Source of the DNA: Pantoea stewartii subsp. stewartii
GTDB lineage: Bacteria; Pseudomonadota; Gammaproteobacteria; Enterobacterales; Enterobacteriaceae
Reading direction: 5' to 3'
Length of the DNA stretch: 61,791 nucleotides
Assembly (NCBI RefSeq): GCF_008801695.1
Contig: NZ_VZPF01000022.1
Location: 1-61,791, forward strand
Position numbers and translations under genes: made by a program. Position 1 is the first letter of the stretch; every line of letters begins with the position of its first letter. Below the pieces are notes generated by a model, which did not search any database, was not told where the DNA came from, and saw only the letters and a list, made by a program, of their open reading frames with translations. Below, piece by piece: positions 40,396 through 51,501 of this stretch.

Positions 40396-42068
40396 TGTCA
40401 TGGATGAAAACAGTTATCGTGGCAGGATTGCTACTGGTTGCGGGTCCGCTGTTTGCCGCTAATTTATCGGACATTCAGGTATCAAATGGCGGGAATCAGG
40501 CGACAGTAACGCTCAGTTTTTCTGGCCAGCCGGTTTATGCCTATTTTCCCCTACATAATCCCGACCGTGTTGTTCTGGATATCCGTCAAAGTGGCGTGAT
40601 TAAAGGGCTACCCTTAACGTTTAGCGGCGATAACATCGTAAAGCGTATTCGTACCAGCACGCCAAAAGATAAACAAAGTATCCGGCTGGTTTTTGAGCTA
40701 ACGCAGTCGGGAAAAACCCGCGCAGTGACACAGCGCAATGGCAGCAATTACAGCGTTGTCTTTACTATTCAGGGTAAGCATCCCGCCGTTACGCGCAGCG
40801 CACCTGCTGCCGTGGCAGAATCCCAGCCCACCCGAACGCGACAACGCAATGCCAGCAATCCGTTCAATGCGAATCCGGTCACTACGGTAACCAATACCAA
40901 TAGCACGGCCGTACCGGGTGGCACGTCCAGCCGCAACGATACGGTGATTGTCGCCATTGATGCGGGACATGGCGGTCAGGATCCCGGCGCAATTGGGCAG
41001 CACGGCCTGAAAGAGAAAAACGTCACTATTGCGATTGCGCGTAAATTGAAGGTGCTTTTAAACAATGATCCGATGTTTAAAGGTGTATTGACGCGTGATG
41101 GCGACTACTTTATTTCAGTGATGGGCCGGTCAGACGTGGCGCGTAAAGCGAATGCCAACGTGCTGGTCTCTATCCATGCGGATGCTGCCCCCAGCCATGC
41201 GGCCACAGGTGCCTCGGTCTGGGTCTTGTCTAACCGTCGTGCAAACAGTGAGATGGCGAACTGGCTGGAGCAAAAAGAGAAACAGTCTGAGCTCCTGGGC
41301 GGGGCCGGAGATTTACTGGCCAACAGCCAGGCCGATCCTTATCTGAGCCAGGCGGTGCTTGATCTCCAGTTTGGTCACTCGCAGCGCGTCGGATATGACA
41401 TTGCGGTGAAAGTCATCCAACAGTTGCGCGGTGTGACATCATTACACAAACGTTTACCGGAGCATGCCAGCCTTGGCGTGTTGCGTTCGCCGGATATTCC
41501 GTCGCTTCTGGTGGAAACCGGATTTATCAGTAATGCCTCGGAGGAGCGACTGCTCGGCAGTAGCGCACACCAGGATAAGATTGCACAGTCAATATATAAA
41601 GGACTGCGCGCTTATTTCCTGGCGCACCCGCTACAATCGGTCCCAAAGGAGGAAAACCGGCCGCTGGGCTCGTCGCCAGCGGTCAGCGTAGCCAGTAATC
41701 CGGCTACCGGTGAGACGCAGTATACGGGCGCTGTGCAGCGGCATACCGTGACACGTGGAGAGACGCTGTCCGGTATTGCAGCAAAATATGGCGTAAGTAT
41801 GGCAACGTTACGGCAGATGAATACCCTGAAGCGCGATGTCGTCTGGGTGGGACAGCGACTGAAAGTGCCTGCCAGCGCGGTAGCCAGCAGGACAACGCCA
41901 GCTGCAACGACTCCCCGTCGCCCGATCCGACATAAGGTGGTTCGTGGTGATTCACTGAGCAGCATCGCCGCCCATTACGGTGTCAGCCCGAAATCGATCC
42001 TTCAGGCGAATAACCTGAAATCAACCAACGTGATGTTGGGTCAAAACCTGAAAATCCCTGCATCCTGA
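40392..42068 (+). CDS. amiB: N-acetylmuramoyl-L-alanine amidase AmiB with two LysM domains
   Basis: This 558-residue periplasmic zinc amidase splits septal peptidoglycan during cell separation, activated by EnvC. It has a signal peptide (about 1-23), an AMIN domain (about 24-135), a low-complexity linker, an Amidase_3 domain ([14 protein letters not shown] near 190-203, then VSIHADAA and LVETGFISN), and two C-terminal LysM repeats (about 450-495 and 513-558; [13 protein letters not shown] and [13 protein letters not shown]). E. coli AmiB (445 aa) lacks this tail, so the protein here probably binds peptidoglycan by itself. Confidence 0.96.
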   Translation: MMSWMKTVIVAGLLLVAGPLFAANLSDIQVSNGGNQATVTLSFSGQPVYAYFPLHNPDRVVLDIRQSGVIKGLPLTFSGDNIVKRIRTSTPKDKQSIRLVFELTQSGKTRAVTQRNGSNYSVVFTIQGKHPAVTRSAPAAVAESQPTRTRQRNASNPFNANPVTTVTNTNSTAVPGGTSSRNDTVIVAIDAGHGGQDPGAIGQHGLKEKNVTIAIARKLKVLLNNDPMFKGVLTRDGDYFISVMGRSDVARKANANVLVSIHADAAPSHAATGASVWVLSNRRANSEMANWLEQKEKQSELLGGAGDLLANSQADPYLSQAVLDLQFGHSQRVGYDIAVKVIQQLRGVTSLHKRLPEHASLGVLRSPDIPSLLVETGFISNASEERLLGSSAHQDKIAQSIYKGLRAYFLAHPLQSVPKEENRPLGSSPAVSVASNPATGETQYTGAVQRHTVTRGETLSGIAAKYGVSMATLRQMNTLKRDVVWVGQRLKVPASAVASRTTPAATTPRRPIRHKVVRGDSLSSIAAHYGVSPKSILQANNLKSTNVMLGQNLKIPAS

Positions 42069-42117
42069 TTGTGGGCCCGGCCAGCAGGCCGGGCAACCAG
42101 CTACAAGGATATCCCGC

Positions 42118-43962
42118 ATGCCAATACAAATTTTACCGCCGCAACTCGCTAACCAGATTGCCGCCGGAGAAGTGGTTGAGCGCCCCGCATCGGTTGTGAA
42201 GGAACTGGTGGAAAACAGCCTTGATGCGGGGGCAACGCGAATAGATGTGGATATCGAAAAGGGCGGTGCAAAACTCATCCGCATCCGCGATAACGGCTGT
42301 GGTATCGCAAAAGATGAACTCGCGATGGCGCTGGCTCGCCATGCAACCAGCAAAATTGCATCACTGGACGATCTGGAAGCCATTATGAGCCTGGGGTTCC
42401 GTGGGGAAGCGCTGGCCAGTATCAGCTCGGTTTCCCGCCTGACGCTGACGTCGCGCACGGCCGAACAAAGCGAAGCCTGGCAGGCGTACGCGGAAGGCCG
42501 TGATATGCAGGTGACCCTCAAGCCTGCCGCGCATCCCTGTGGATCGACGCTGGAAGTCCTTGACCTTTTTTACAATACGCCAGCGCGCCGCAAGTTTATG
42601 CGTACTGAGAAAACCGAGTTTGGTCATATTGATGAAGTCATCCGTCGCATTGCGCTGGCGCGGTTTGACGTGGCGATTTCTCTGAACCATAACGGCAAGC
42701 TGATGCGTCAGTACCGGGCGGTTAACGATGAGCGCCAGCGTGAACGTCGCCTTGGCGCGATTTGTGGCACGACCTTCATGCAGCACGCACTGCGAATCGA
42801 CTGGCAGCATGACGATTTAGCTCTGCGCGGCTGGGTTGCCGATCCCGCCGGCTCTCGTCAGATCAGCGACATCCAGTACTGTTATGTTAATGGCCGCATG
42901 ATGCGTGACAAGTTCATCAACCATGCCATCCGGCAGGCGTTTCAGAGCCAGTTGCAGGACGATCAACAGCCCGCCTATGTGCTTTATCTGACGATCGATC
43001 CTCACCAGGTCGACGTCAACGTCCACCCGGCAAAACATGAGGTGCGTTTTCATCAGTCACGTCTGGTGCATGATTTTATCTACCAGGGCGTCATGAGCGT
43101 CTTGCAGGAAAGTGCGGCGCCCGTTCTGCCAGCCGTACAGGCAGAGGAGCCTGCACCACGCTGGCAACAGGAAAACCGCCAGGCCGCAGGCGGCAATCAT
43201 TTCAGCCAGCCTGCGGCAACGCCGCGTAACAGTGGTGGCACAACCGGTGGGGCGGGTTGGCAAAGTAAAGAGCCGGGTTATCGCCCGCGTGAAGGCAAGG
43301 TTTATCAGCAGTTGCTGGATACCGCAGCCCCTCCTGCCACTGCGGCAAAAGCGCCGGTCTCGCCGCCACGTGAGGCGACGATCACGCCAGCGCCTGTGAA
43401 AGCGCATCTGCACAGTTTTGGTCGCGTACTGACGGTGCTGGCAGATCAGTATGCCGTGCTGGAGCAGGACCAGACTTTACTGTTATTAGCCCTGCCCGTG
43501 GCGGCGCGGTGGTTAAAACAGGCCCAGTTAGAGCCGCAGGAAGGTGGATTAAAAGCACAACCGCTTTTGATTCCTGTGCGGTTAAAAATCGCCTCGGCAG
43601 AGCGCAAGGCGGCACAGGACAATCTCAGTCTGCTTAACCAGATGGGCATTGATTTGCATCCGAAGGGCGACCACATTATCTTGCGCGCCGTGCCTTTACC
43701 GTTACGAACACAAAATTTACAAATCTTGATTCCTGAACTGTTAGGCTATCTCGCCCGACAGCAAGAGAACTCTGCGACGCAACTGGCCCAGTGGCTGGCG
43801 CGACGAGAGGATGCAGAGCCTCAGAACTGGAATCACTCCCAGGCGATTACGCTGTTGACGGAGCTGGAAAGGCTTTGTCCACAGCTGCTGAAATCGCCAC
43901 CTTCAGGCTTGTTGCAAGCCATCGAGATTGAGAGCGCGATAAACGCGTTGAAGCATGAGTGA
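42118..43962 (+). CDS. mutL: DNA mismatch repair protein MutL
   Basis: This 614-residue protein (E. coli MutL 615) couples MutS mismatch recognition to MutH incision and UvrD unwinding. The GHKL ATPase motifs [18 protein letters not shown] and [11 protein letters not shown] are intact in the N-terminal domain (about 1-330). A Pro/Ala-rich linker (about 335-425) precedes a dimerisation domain. As in E. coli, the C-terminus lacks the DQHA(x)2E(x)4E endonuclease motif, so MutH is needed for nicking. The stop overlaps the miaA start by 8 nt. Confidence 0.98.
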   Translation: MPIQILPPQLANQIAAGEVVERPASVVKELVENSLDAGATRIDVDIEKGGAKLIRIRDNGCGIAKDELAMALARHATSKIASLDDLEAIMSLGFRGEALASISSVSRLTLTSRTAEQSEAWQAYAEGRDMQVTLKPAAHPCGSTLEVLDLFYNTPARRKFMRTEKTEFGHIDEVIRRIALARFDVAISLNHNGKLMRQYRAVNDERQRERRLGAICGTTFMQHALRIDWQHDDLALRGWVADPAGSRQISDIQYCYVNGRMMRDKFINHAIRQAFQSQLQDDQQPAYVLYLTIDPHQVDVNVHPAKHEVRFHQSRLVHDFIYQGVMSVLQESAAPVLPAVQAEEPAPRWQQENRQAAGGNHFSQPAATPRNSGGTTGGAGWQSKEPGYRPREGKVYQQLLDTAAPPATAAKAPVSPPREATITPAPVKAHLHSFGRVLTVLADQYAVLEQDQTLLLLALPVAARWLKQAQLEPQEGGLKAQPLLIPVRLKIASAERKAAQDNLSLLNQMGIDLHPKGDHIILRAVPLPLRTQNLQILIPELLGYLARQQENSATQLAQWLARREDAEPQNWNHSQAITLLTELERLCPQLLKSPPSGLLQAIEIESAINALKHE

Positions 43963-44905
43963 ATTAAACCAGGCTGGCCGGCCAAAGGCGATTTTTTTGA
44001 TGGGGCCGACAGCGTCAGGCAAAACCGCATTAGCGATTGAGCTGCGTAAACAGTTGCCGGTGGAACTGATCAGCGTAGATTCTGCTCTGATTTATCGAGA
44101 GATGAACATCGGTACGGCGAAGCCTTCTGCGGAGGAGCTGGCGCTGGCACCCCATCGTTTGCTGGACATTCGCGATCCTGCTGAGGCCTATTCGGCAGCG
44201 GAGTTTCGGCGAGACGCGTTAGCAGAAATGGCGGATATCGTTCAGCATGGACGAATTCCGTTGCTTGTTGGTGGAACTATGCTCTACTTCAAGGCGTTAC
44301 TTGAAGGATTGTCGCCGCTGCCCTCGGCCGATCCGGATGTCCGCCAAAAAATAGAGCAAATGGCGAGTGAAAAAGGCTGGGAAGCTTTACATCGTCAACT
44401 TTGCGAAATTGATCCGGTCGCAGGCAGTCGTATTCATCCGAATGATCCGCAGAGACTTTCGCGAGCACTGGAAGTTTTTTTTATTTCGGGTAAAACTTTA
44501 ACGGAACTGACTAAAATTTCCGGCGAAGCGCTCCCTTACGATGTTCACCAGTTTGCTATCGCCCCCGCGAGCCGCGAGCTGTTGCATCAACGCATCGCGT
44601 TGCGTTTCGACCAGATGTTGGCGTCAGGATTTGAAGCGGAGTCTCGGGCCCTGTTTGCACGAGGTGATTTGCATACGGATATGCCTTCCATTCGTTGTGT
44701 CGGCTATCGCCAGATGTGGTCTTATTTAGCGGGCGAGATCGACTACGACGAAATGGTTTATCGGGGAGTTTGCGCAACCCGGCAACTCGCTAAACGGCAG
44801 ATGACCTGGTTACGTGGCTGGGAGAACATTCACTGGTTAGACAGTGATGAACCTCACTTAGCGCGTGATACAGTACTTCAGGTTGTTAGTGCGAAGCATG
44901 GGTGA
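43955..44905 (+). CDS. miaA: tRNA dimethylallyltransferase
   Basis: This 316-residue enzyme (E. coli MiaA 316) transfers an isopentenyl group to A37 of UNN-decoding tRNAs, the first step of ms2i6A. The P-loop [11 protein letters not shown] (17-27), [18 protein letters not shown] and the [11 protein letters not shown] segment are diagnostic. It overlaps mutL by 8 nt and precedes hfq by 104 bp, in which E. coli has several hfq promoters. Confidence 0.98.
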   Translation: MSELNQAGRPKAIFLMGPTASGKTALAIELRKQLPVELISVDSALIYREMNIGTAKPSAEELALAPHRLLDIRDPAEAYSAAEFRRDALAEMADIVQHGRIPLLVGGTMLYFKALLEGLSPLPSADPDVRQKIEQMASEKGWEALHRQLCEIDPVAGSRIHPNDPQRLSRALEVFFISGKTLTELTKISGEALPYDVHQFAIAPASRELLHQRIALRFDQMLASGFEAESRALFARGDLHTDMPSIRCVGYRQMWSYLAGEIDYDEMVYRGVCATRQLAKRQMTWLRGWENIHWLDSDEPHLARDTVLQVVSAKHG

Positions 44906-44997
44906 TTGTGTACAATTGGCAAGTTACGTGCGCAAATTTTTACGCAGTTTTTTTCAGAACCACTGTGTTCTACAAGCAACAAACAACAAGCATATAA

Positions 44998-45324
<327 letters not shown>

Positions 45325-45338
45325 GGCGGCACCGTTTA

Positions 45339-45380
45339 ACCAGGACTGGAAAGCCTCAGGTTTTCCGTCCTGGTCTTTTT
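45339..45380 (+). terminator. intrinsic terminator between hfq and hflX
   Basis: ACCAGGAC and GTCCTGGT, with an inner GGAAA/TTTCC extension, form the stem, followed by CTTTTT. It lies 14 nt past the hfq stop and would make hflXKC expression depend on read-through or on its own promoter. Confidence 0.88.
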
Positions 45381-45399
45381 ATATAAGCGAGGTTATAGC

Positions 45400-46680
45400 T
45401 TGTTTGACCGTTATGATGCCGGTGAGCAGGCCGTACTGGTACACATCTGGTTCTCCCAAGACAAAGAGCTCGAAGATTTACAGGAATTCGAAACCCTGGT
45501 TTCTTCTGCTGGCGTTGAAGCACTGCAGGTTGTCACCGGCAGTCGTAAAGCGCCACATCCCAAGTATTTTGTCGGTGAAGGAAAAGCCGTTGAAATTGCC
45601 GATGCGGTAAAAACAAGTGGAGCATCGGTCGTCCTTTTCGATCATGCCTTAACGCCCGCTCAGGAACGTAATCTTGAGCGCCTGTGCGAGTGCCGTGTTA
45701 TCGACCGCACTGGCCTGATTCTTGATATTTTTGCCCAACGTGCACGTACCCATGAGGGGAAATTGCAGGTTGAGCTGGCGCAGTTGCGTCACCTGGCAAC
45801 ACGCCTGGTACGAGGCTGGACGCACCTTGAACGCCAGAAAGGCGGTATTGGCCTGCGTGGCCCGGGTGAAACGCAGTTAGAAACCGACCGCCGTTTATTG
45901 CGTGGCCGTATCAGCCAGATTTTGTCACGTCTGGAACGCGTTGAAAAACAGCGCGAGCAGGGACGACAGGCGCGCGCTAAAGCCGATGTGCCGACTGTCT
46001 CGCTGGTGGGTTACACCAACGCCGGCAAGTCTACCCTTTTTAACGCCATCACCTCTGCCAACGTTTATGCCGCGGATCAGCTGTTTGCCACGCTGGATCC
46101 CACGCTGCGTCGCCTGAATGTTGCCGATGTCGGTGAAGTTGTGCTGGCCGATACCGTCGGCTTCATCCGCCATCTGCCGCATGATTTAGTGGCCGCATTT
46201 AAAGCTACCTTGCAGGAAACCCGCCAGGCCACGTTGCTGATGCATGTGATCGATGCAGCCGACGTACGGGTCAATGAAAACATAGATGCTGTCAATGAGG
46301 TGCTTGAAGAAATCGAAGCCGATGAAATTCCCGCGTTACTGATCATGAATAAGATCGATATGCTGGACGGTTTTGAACCGCGCATTGACCGTGACGAAAA
46401 TAACCTGCCGGTGCGAGTATGGCTCTCTGCGCAGACGGGGGCGGGGATTCCGCTGTTATGGCAGGCGCTGTCCGAGCGTCTGTCGGGCGAGATTGCCCAG
46501 TACGATTTACGTTTGCCACCGGATGCGGGGCGCTTACGCAGCCGTTTCTATCAGTTGCAGGCGATTGAAAAAGAGTGGAACGAAGAGGACGGCAGTGTGG
46601 GGTTGCATGTGCGAATGCCGATTGTTGACTGGCACCGCTTATGCAAGCAGGAGCCGTCGCTGACCAGTTATATTGTTTGA
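45400..46680 (+). CDS. hflX: Ribosome rescue GTPase HflX
   Basis: This 426-residue GTPase (E. coli HflX 426) splits stalled 70S ribosomes under stress. An N-terminal HflX domain (about 1-190, with [20 protein letters not shown] and [13 protein letters not shown]) precedes the G domain with P-loop [12 protein letters not shown] (about 204-215), [11 protein letters not shown] and NKIDML. The start is TTG at 45400-45402 ([10 protein letters not shown]) with AGCGAGGTT upstream; no better start exists. Confidence 0.97.
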   Translation: MFDRYDAGEQAVLVHIWFSQDKELEDLQEFETLVSSAGVEALQVVTGSRKAPHPKYFVGEGKAVEIADAVKTSGASVVLFDHALTPAQERNLERLCECRVIDRTGLILDIFAQRARTHEGKLQVELAQLRHLATRLVRGWTHLERQKGGIGLRGPGETQLETDRRLLRGRISQILSRLERVEKQREQGRQARAKADVPTVSLVGYTNAGKSTLFNAITSANVYAADQLFATLDPTLRRLNVADVGEVVLADTVGFIRHLPHDLVAAFKATLQETRQATLLMHVIDAADVRVNENIDAVNEVLEEIEADEIPALLIMNKIDMLDGFEPRIDRDENNLPVRVWLSAQTGAGIPLLWQALSERLSGEIAQYDLRLPPDAGRLRSRFYQLQAIEKEWNEEDGSVGLHVRMPIVDWHRLCKQEPSLTSYIV

Positions 46681-46857
46681 GATTGCCAAACCGAACTTAC
46701 CCTGACGATTTTATGTTGTTGCGCGGCGTTAGTTGACATATTTCCCGACGGCCACTCTCTTCACCTGGTCGGCGAGTCGGGAACACAGACGCAGCCAATG
46801 CCGCCACAACGGAAAATCACAAGGGTAAGCCGCTAAAACTATAAATGGAGTAATGAC

Positions 46858-48090
46858 ATGGCGTGGAATCAGCCCGGAAATAACGGACAGGACCGCGACC
46901 CGTGGGGAAGCAGCAATAATCAAGGCGGCAACTCTGGGGGGAATAAGGGAGGTAAGGAATCTGGGCCTCCTGATCTGGATGATATCTTCCGCAAGCTGAG
47001 TAAAAAGCTTGGCGGATTCGGCGGCGGCAATAAAGGTGACAATGGTCAGCGCAGTTCCGGCGGTAGCGGCAAACTTTTTGGCATTGTCGCTGTTGCGGCA
47101 GTGGTGATCTGGGCAGCAAGCGGATTTTATACGATCAAAGAAGCGGAACGCGGTGTTGTCACGCGCTTTGGTAAGTTCAGCCACATCGTTGAGCCAGGCC
47201 TGAACTGGAAGCCCACCTTTATCGATCAGGTCCGCGCCGTGAATGTCGAAGCCGTGCGTGAACTGGCGGCATCGGGCGTCATGCTGACCTCTGATGAAAA
47301 CGTCGTGCGCGTGGAGATGAACGTGCAGTACCGCGTAACCGATCCGGAACGCTATTTGTTCTCTGTTACCAGCCCGGACGACAGCCTGCGTCAGGCAACG
47401 GACAGTGCGCTGCGCGGCGTAATTGGTCGCTCTACCATGGATCGTATTCTGACAGAAGGTCGTACGGTCGTGCGTAGCGAAACGCAGCGCGAAATCGACG
47501 AAACCATTCGCCCGTACCATATGGGCATCACGGTGCTTGACGTTAACTTCCAGGCGGCGCGTCCTCCTGAAGAAGTGAAGTCAGCGTTTGATGATGCGAT
47601 TGCCGCGCGTGAAAACCGTGAGCAGTATGTGCGTGAAGCGGAAGCCTATGCGAACGAAGTTCAGCCGCGGGCTAACGGTCGTGCGCAGCGTGTGCTGGAA
47701 GAAGCACGTGCTTACAAAGAGCGCACGGTGCTGGAAGCACAGGGTGAAGTGGCGCGTTTTGCCAAGCTTTTACCAGAATACAAAGCCGCGCCGGAAATTA
47801 CCAAAGAGCGTCTGTACATTGAGACCATGGAGCGTGTTCTGAGTCATACACGTAAAGTGCTGGTGAACGATCGTGGTAACAACCTGATGGTTCTGCCTCT
47901 CGATCAACTGATGCGTGGTGTTCAGTCTTCCTCTGCGAAGAACGGGCAAAAGAGCAGCACAGCATTGCCGTCACTTTCCGATCAGAGTGCAAGCCGCACG
48001 GACACGTCGTCATACAGTCCAGACAGCATCATGGATCAGCGTCGAGCCAACGCTCTGCGCAACGATACCCAGCGCGAAGGGAGAGAGTAA
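46858..48090 (+). CDS. hflK: FtsH regulator HflK
   Basis: This 410-residue inner-membrane SPFH (stomatin/prohibitin) protein forms the HflKC cage around the FtsH protease and controls its access to membrane substrates and to lambda CII. A Gly/Asn-rich cytoplasmic segment (about 1-75), one transmembrane helix (about 78-98) and the SPFH domain starting at GVVTRFGKFSHIV are followed by a coiled-coil region (about 230-320). It lies 177 bp after hflX and 3 nt before hflC. That gap contains a CCCGAC/GTCGGG hairpin and no gene. Confidence 0.98.
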   Translation: MAWNQPGNNGQDRDPWGSSNNQGGNSGGNKGGKESGPPDLDDIFRKLSKKLGGFGGGNKGDNGQRSSGGSGKLFGIVAVAAVVIWAASGFYTIKEAERGVVTRFGKFSHIVEPGLNWKPTFIDQVRAVNVEAVRELAASGVMLTSDENVVRVEMNVQYRVTDPERYLFSVTSPDDSLRQATDSALRGVIGRSTMDRILTEGRTVVRSETQREIDETIRPYHMGITVLDVNFQAARPPEEVKSAFDDAIAARENREQYVREAEAYANEVQPRANGRAQRVLEEARAYKERTVLEAQGEVARFAKLLPEYKAAPEITKERLYIETMERVLSHTRKVLVNDRGNNLMVLPLDQLMRGVQSSSAKNGQKSSTALPSLSDQSASRTDTSSYSPDSIMDQRRANALRNDTQREGRE

Positions 48091-48093
48091 TCA

Positions 48094-49098
48094 ATGCGTA
48101 AGCCAGTCATAGTTGTCATTATTATCGCGTTGGTCGCCATTTATGCGTCGCTCTTCGTGGTACAGGAAGGTGAGCGCGGTATTGTCCTGCGCTTTGGTAA
48201 AGTCCTGCGCGACAGCGAAAACAAGCCTCAGGTTTTTGCACCGGGTCTGCATTTCAAGATTCCGTTTATCGAAACGGTTAAAATGCTGGATGCGCGTATC
48301 CAGACCATGGATAACCAGGCCGATCGCTTCGTCACCAAAGAGAAGAAAGATCTGATTGTCGACTCTTACATTAAGTGGCGCATCAGCGATTTCAGTCGCT
48401 ACTACCTGGCAACCGGTGGTGGGGATGTGTCTCAGGCCGAAGTGCTGCTGAAGCGTAAATTCAGTGACCGTTTACGTTCAGAAATGGGCCGTCTCGACGT
48501 GAAAGACATCGTGACCGATTCTCGTGGTCGTTTGACCACGGATGTCCGCGATGCGCTGAATACCGGTACGGCAGGCGGTGACGATGACGTGTCTACACCA
48601 GCCGCAGATGATGCTATCGCCAGCGCAGCGGCACGGGTTGAACGGGAAACCAACAGCAGTGAACCTGCGCCAAATCCAAACAGTATGGCGGCGTTAGGGA
48701 TTCAGGTTGTTGACGTGCGGATCAAGCAGATCAATCTGCCGACGGAAGTCTCAGATGCGATCTTTAACCGTATGCGCGCCGAGCGTGAAGCGGTTGCGCG
48801 TAGCCAGCGTTCACAAGGCCAGGAAGAGGCGGAAAAACTGCGTGCTCAGGCTGACTATCAGGTTACCCGTACGCTGGCAGAAGCCCAGCGTGAAGCCCTG
48901 ATTACTCGCGGCGATGGCGATGCAGAAGCGGCAAAACTGTTTGCGAATGCTTTCAGTCAGGATCCGGATTTCTACGCCTTTATCCGCAGCCTGCGTGCTT
49001 ATGAAAACAGCTTCAACGAAAATCAGGACGTGATGGTGTTGAGCCCGGACAGTGACTTCTTCCGCTATATGAAGGCACCGTCTAACGCCACGCGCTAA
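48094..49098 (+). CDS. hflC: FtsH regulator HflC
   Basis: This 334-residue partner of HflK (E. coli HflC 334) has a transmembrane helix (about 4-22), an SPFH domain (ERGIVLRFGKVLRD) and a coiled-coil C-terminus rich in AEREAVARSQRSQGQ-type residues. HflK and HflC form the multimeric cage together. The start is 3 nt after the hflK stop with GGGAGAG as ribosome-binding site. Confidence 0.98.
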   Translation: MRKPVIVVIIIALVAIYASLFVVQEGERGIVLRFGKVLRDSENKPQVFAPGLHFKIPFIETVKMLDARIQTMDNQADRFVTKEKKDLIVDSYIKWRISDFSRYYLATGGGDVSQAEVLLKRKFSDRLRSEMGRLDVKDIVTDSRGRLTTDVRDALNTGTAGGDDDVSTPAADDAIASAAARVERETNSSEPAPNPNSMAALGIQVVDVRIKQINLPTEVSDAIFNRMRAEREAVARSQRSQGQEEAEKLRAQADYQVTRTLAEAQREALITRGDGDAEAAKLFANAFSQDPDFYAFIRSLRAYENSFNENQDVMVLSPDSDFFRYMKAPSNATR

Positions 49099-49115
49099 GA
49101 ACTGATATAACTGAC

Positions 49116-49144
49116 AGGCCGACAATGTTGTCGGCCTTTTTTTT
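49116..49144 (+). terminator. intrinsic terminator of hflKC
   Basis: AGGCCGACA and TGTCGGCCT pair around AT, followed by eight T. It lies 17 nt after the hflC stop and directly before yjeT. Confidence 0.93.
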
Positions 49145-49153
49145 GGATGCGGA

Positions 49154-49354
49154 ATGAACGTAAATATCTGGATGGCACTGGCATTGGTTTTAGTGCTCGA
49201 GGGACTGGGGCCGATGTTTATGCCACGGCTGTGGCGGCGCGTAGTGTTGAGCATGACCCAGTTGCCCGATCGGCTTTTACACCGTTTTGGTGGGGGATTA
49301 GTGGTTGCCGGCGTGGTGATTTACTGCATGCTGCGGCTGCATGGCGAAGCCTGA
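49154..49354 (+). CDS. yjeT: YjeT family membrane protein (DUF2065)
   Basis: This 66-residue protein has two hydrophobic stretches (about 5-22 and 45-61) and the family sequence LVLVLEGLGPMFMPR. Its function is unknown. The family is conserved between hflC and purA in enterobacteria. The start overlaps the downstream side of the hflKC terminator, so its expression likely relies on read-through. Confidence 0.9.
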   Translation: MNVNIWMALALVLVLEGLGPMFMPRLWRRVVLSMTQLPDRLLHRFGGGLVVAGVVIYCMLRLHGEA

Positions 49355-49439
49355 TAAGGTGGCGCTCGCCGTCTGTGTGGTATCTGAAGTCGTGTTTACC
49401 CCCTGGATGTAGTAGTGATCAAAACGCAGGCAAAAAAGC

Positions 49440-49455
49440 GCGCAATCGTGTGCTA
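49440..49455. promoter_or_regulatory. PurR-like operator candidate upstream of purA
   Basis: GCGCAATCGTGTGCTA matches the 16-bp PurR dyad (ACGCAAACGTTTGCGT) at about 11 positions, including the central CG. It lies 66 bp before the purA ATG; E. coli purA is PurR-controlled from similar sites. Confidence 0.4.
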
Positions 49456-49517
49456 AAAGTGCTGAAAACCATAAAATCAGATGGTAGAATCCTTTTTTAA
49501 GCAATCGGTGATTTTGA

Positions 49518-50819
<1,302 letters not shown>

Positions 50820-50828
50820 TCATCATCT

Positions 50829-50857
50829 GGCCGGACAATGTCCGGCCTTTGTTTTTT
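50829..50857 (+). terminator. intrinsic terminator of purA
   Basis: GGCCGGA and TCCGGCC pair around CAATG, followed by TTTGTTTTTT. It lies 10 nt past the purA stop. Confidence 0.93.
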
Positions 50858-51041
50858 ATGTGATTTAATGCCACTAAAATTCCCTTCGCTTGTCCAACTC
50901 TACACTGGCTGAAAAAAATACACAGCCGCCAACACTCTGGTTTATCATCGTAGCGAAATACGTCAGAACCAGTTCAATATTGAAATAAACAACAGGACGG
51001 GCGAGCATACAGGTGCCACCGAATGATTGACTGAGGTCACT

Positions 51042-51485
51042 GTGCAGCTAACAAGTTTTACCGACTACGGCCTGAGGGCGTTGATTTATATGGCCACGCT
51101 GCCGGAAGGCAGACTAACCAGTATTACAGAGGTCACCGATACGTATGGCGTGTCGCGTAATCATATGGTCAAAATTATCAATCAACTTAGTCGTGCTGGG
51201 TTTGTTGCGGCCATACGTGGCAAAAATGGGGGCATTCGTCTGGGAATGCCTCCGGGAAATATCATCATTGGTGATGTGGTTCGCAAAATGGAACCTTTGC
51301 AGTTGGTTGACTGCGCCCGGTGCTCTATCACGCCTGCCTGTCGCCTTAAGCAGGCCTTACATGATGCCGTGCAGTTATTTTTAAAAGAACTGGACGGCTA
51401 TACGCTGGCAGATTTAGTGGAAGGTAATACGCCTTTATATGAAATTGTATTGTCTGAACCGCCGGTGGCAATGAATACTCAATGA
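51042..51485 (+). CDS. nsrR: Nitric oxide-sensing Fe-S repressor NsrR, with shortened cysteine loop
   Basis: This 147-residue Rrf2-family repressor (E. coli 141) controls NO detoxification genes such as hmp. The winged helix-turn-helix ([13 protein letters not shown] to [16 protein letters not shown] and [10 protein letters not shown]) is well conserved. The GTG at 51042 ([10 protein letters not shown]), seven bases after GAGGT, matches the family start. The cluster-binding cysteines read [10 protein letters not shown], that is C-x2-C-x5-C, where E. coli has C-x4-C-x5-C; two residues are missing. Cluster binding may differ. It lies 16 nt before rnr. Confidence 0.93.
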   Translation: MQLTSFTDYGLRALIYMATLPEGRLTSITEVTDTYGVSRNHMVKIINQLSRAGFVAAIRGKNGGIRLGMPPGNIIIGDVVRKMEPLQLVDCARCSITPACRLKQALHDAVQLFLKELDGYTLADLVEGNTPLYEIVLSEPPVAMNTQ

Positions 51486-51501
51486 CATCGGAGGAACCGT
51501 A

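Noticed and set aside
46729..47520. Minus-strand open frame of 263 codons opposite hflK
   Set aside because: It lies opposite the conserved hflK gene and has no recognisable domain.
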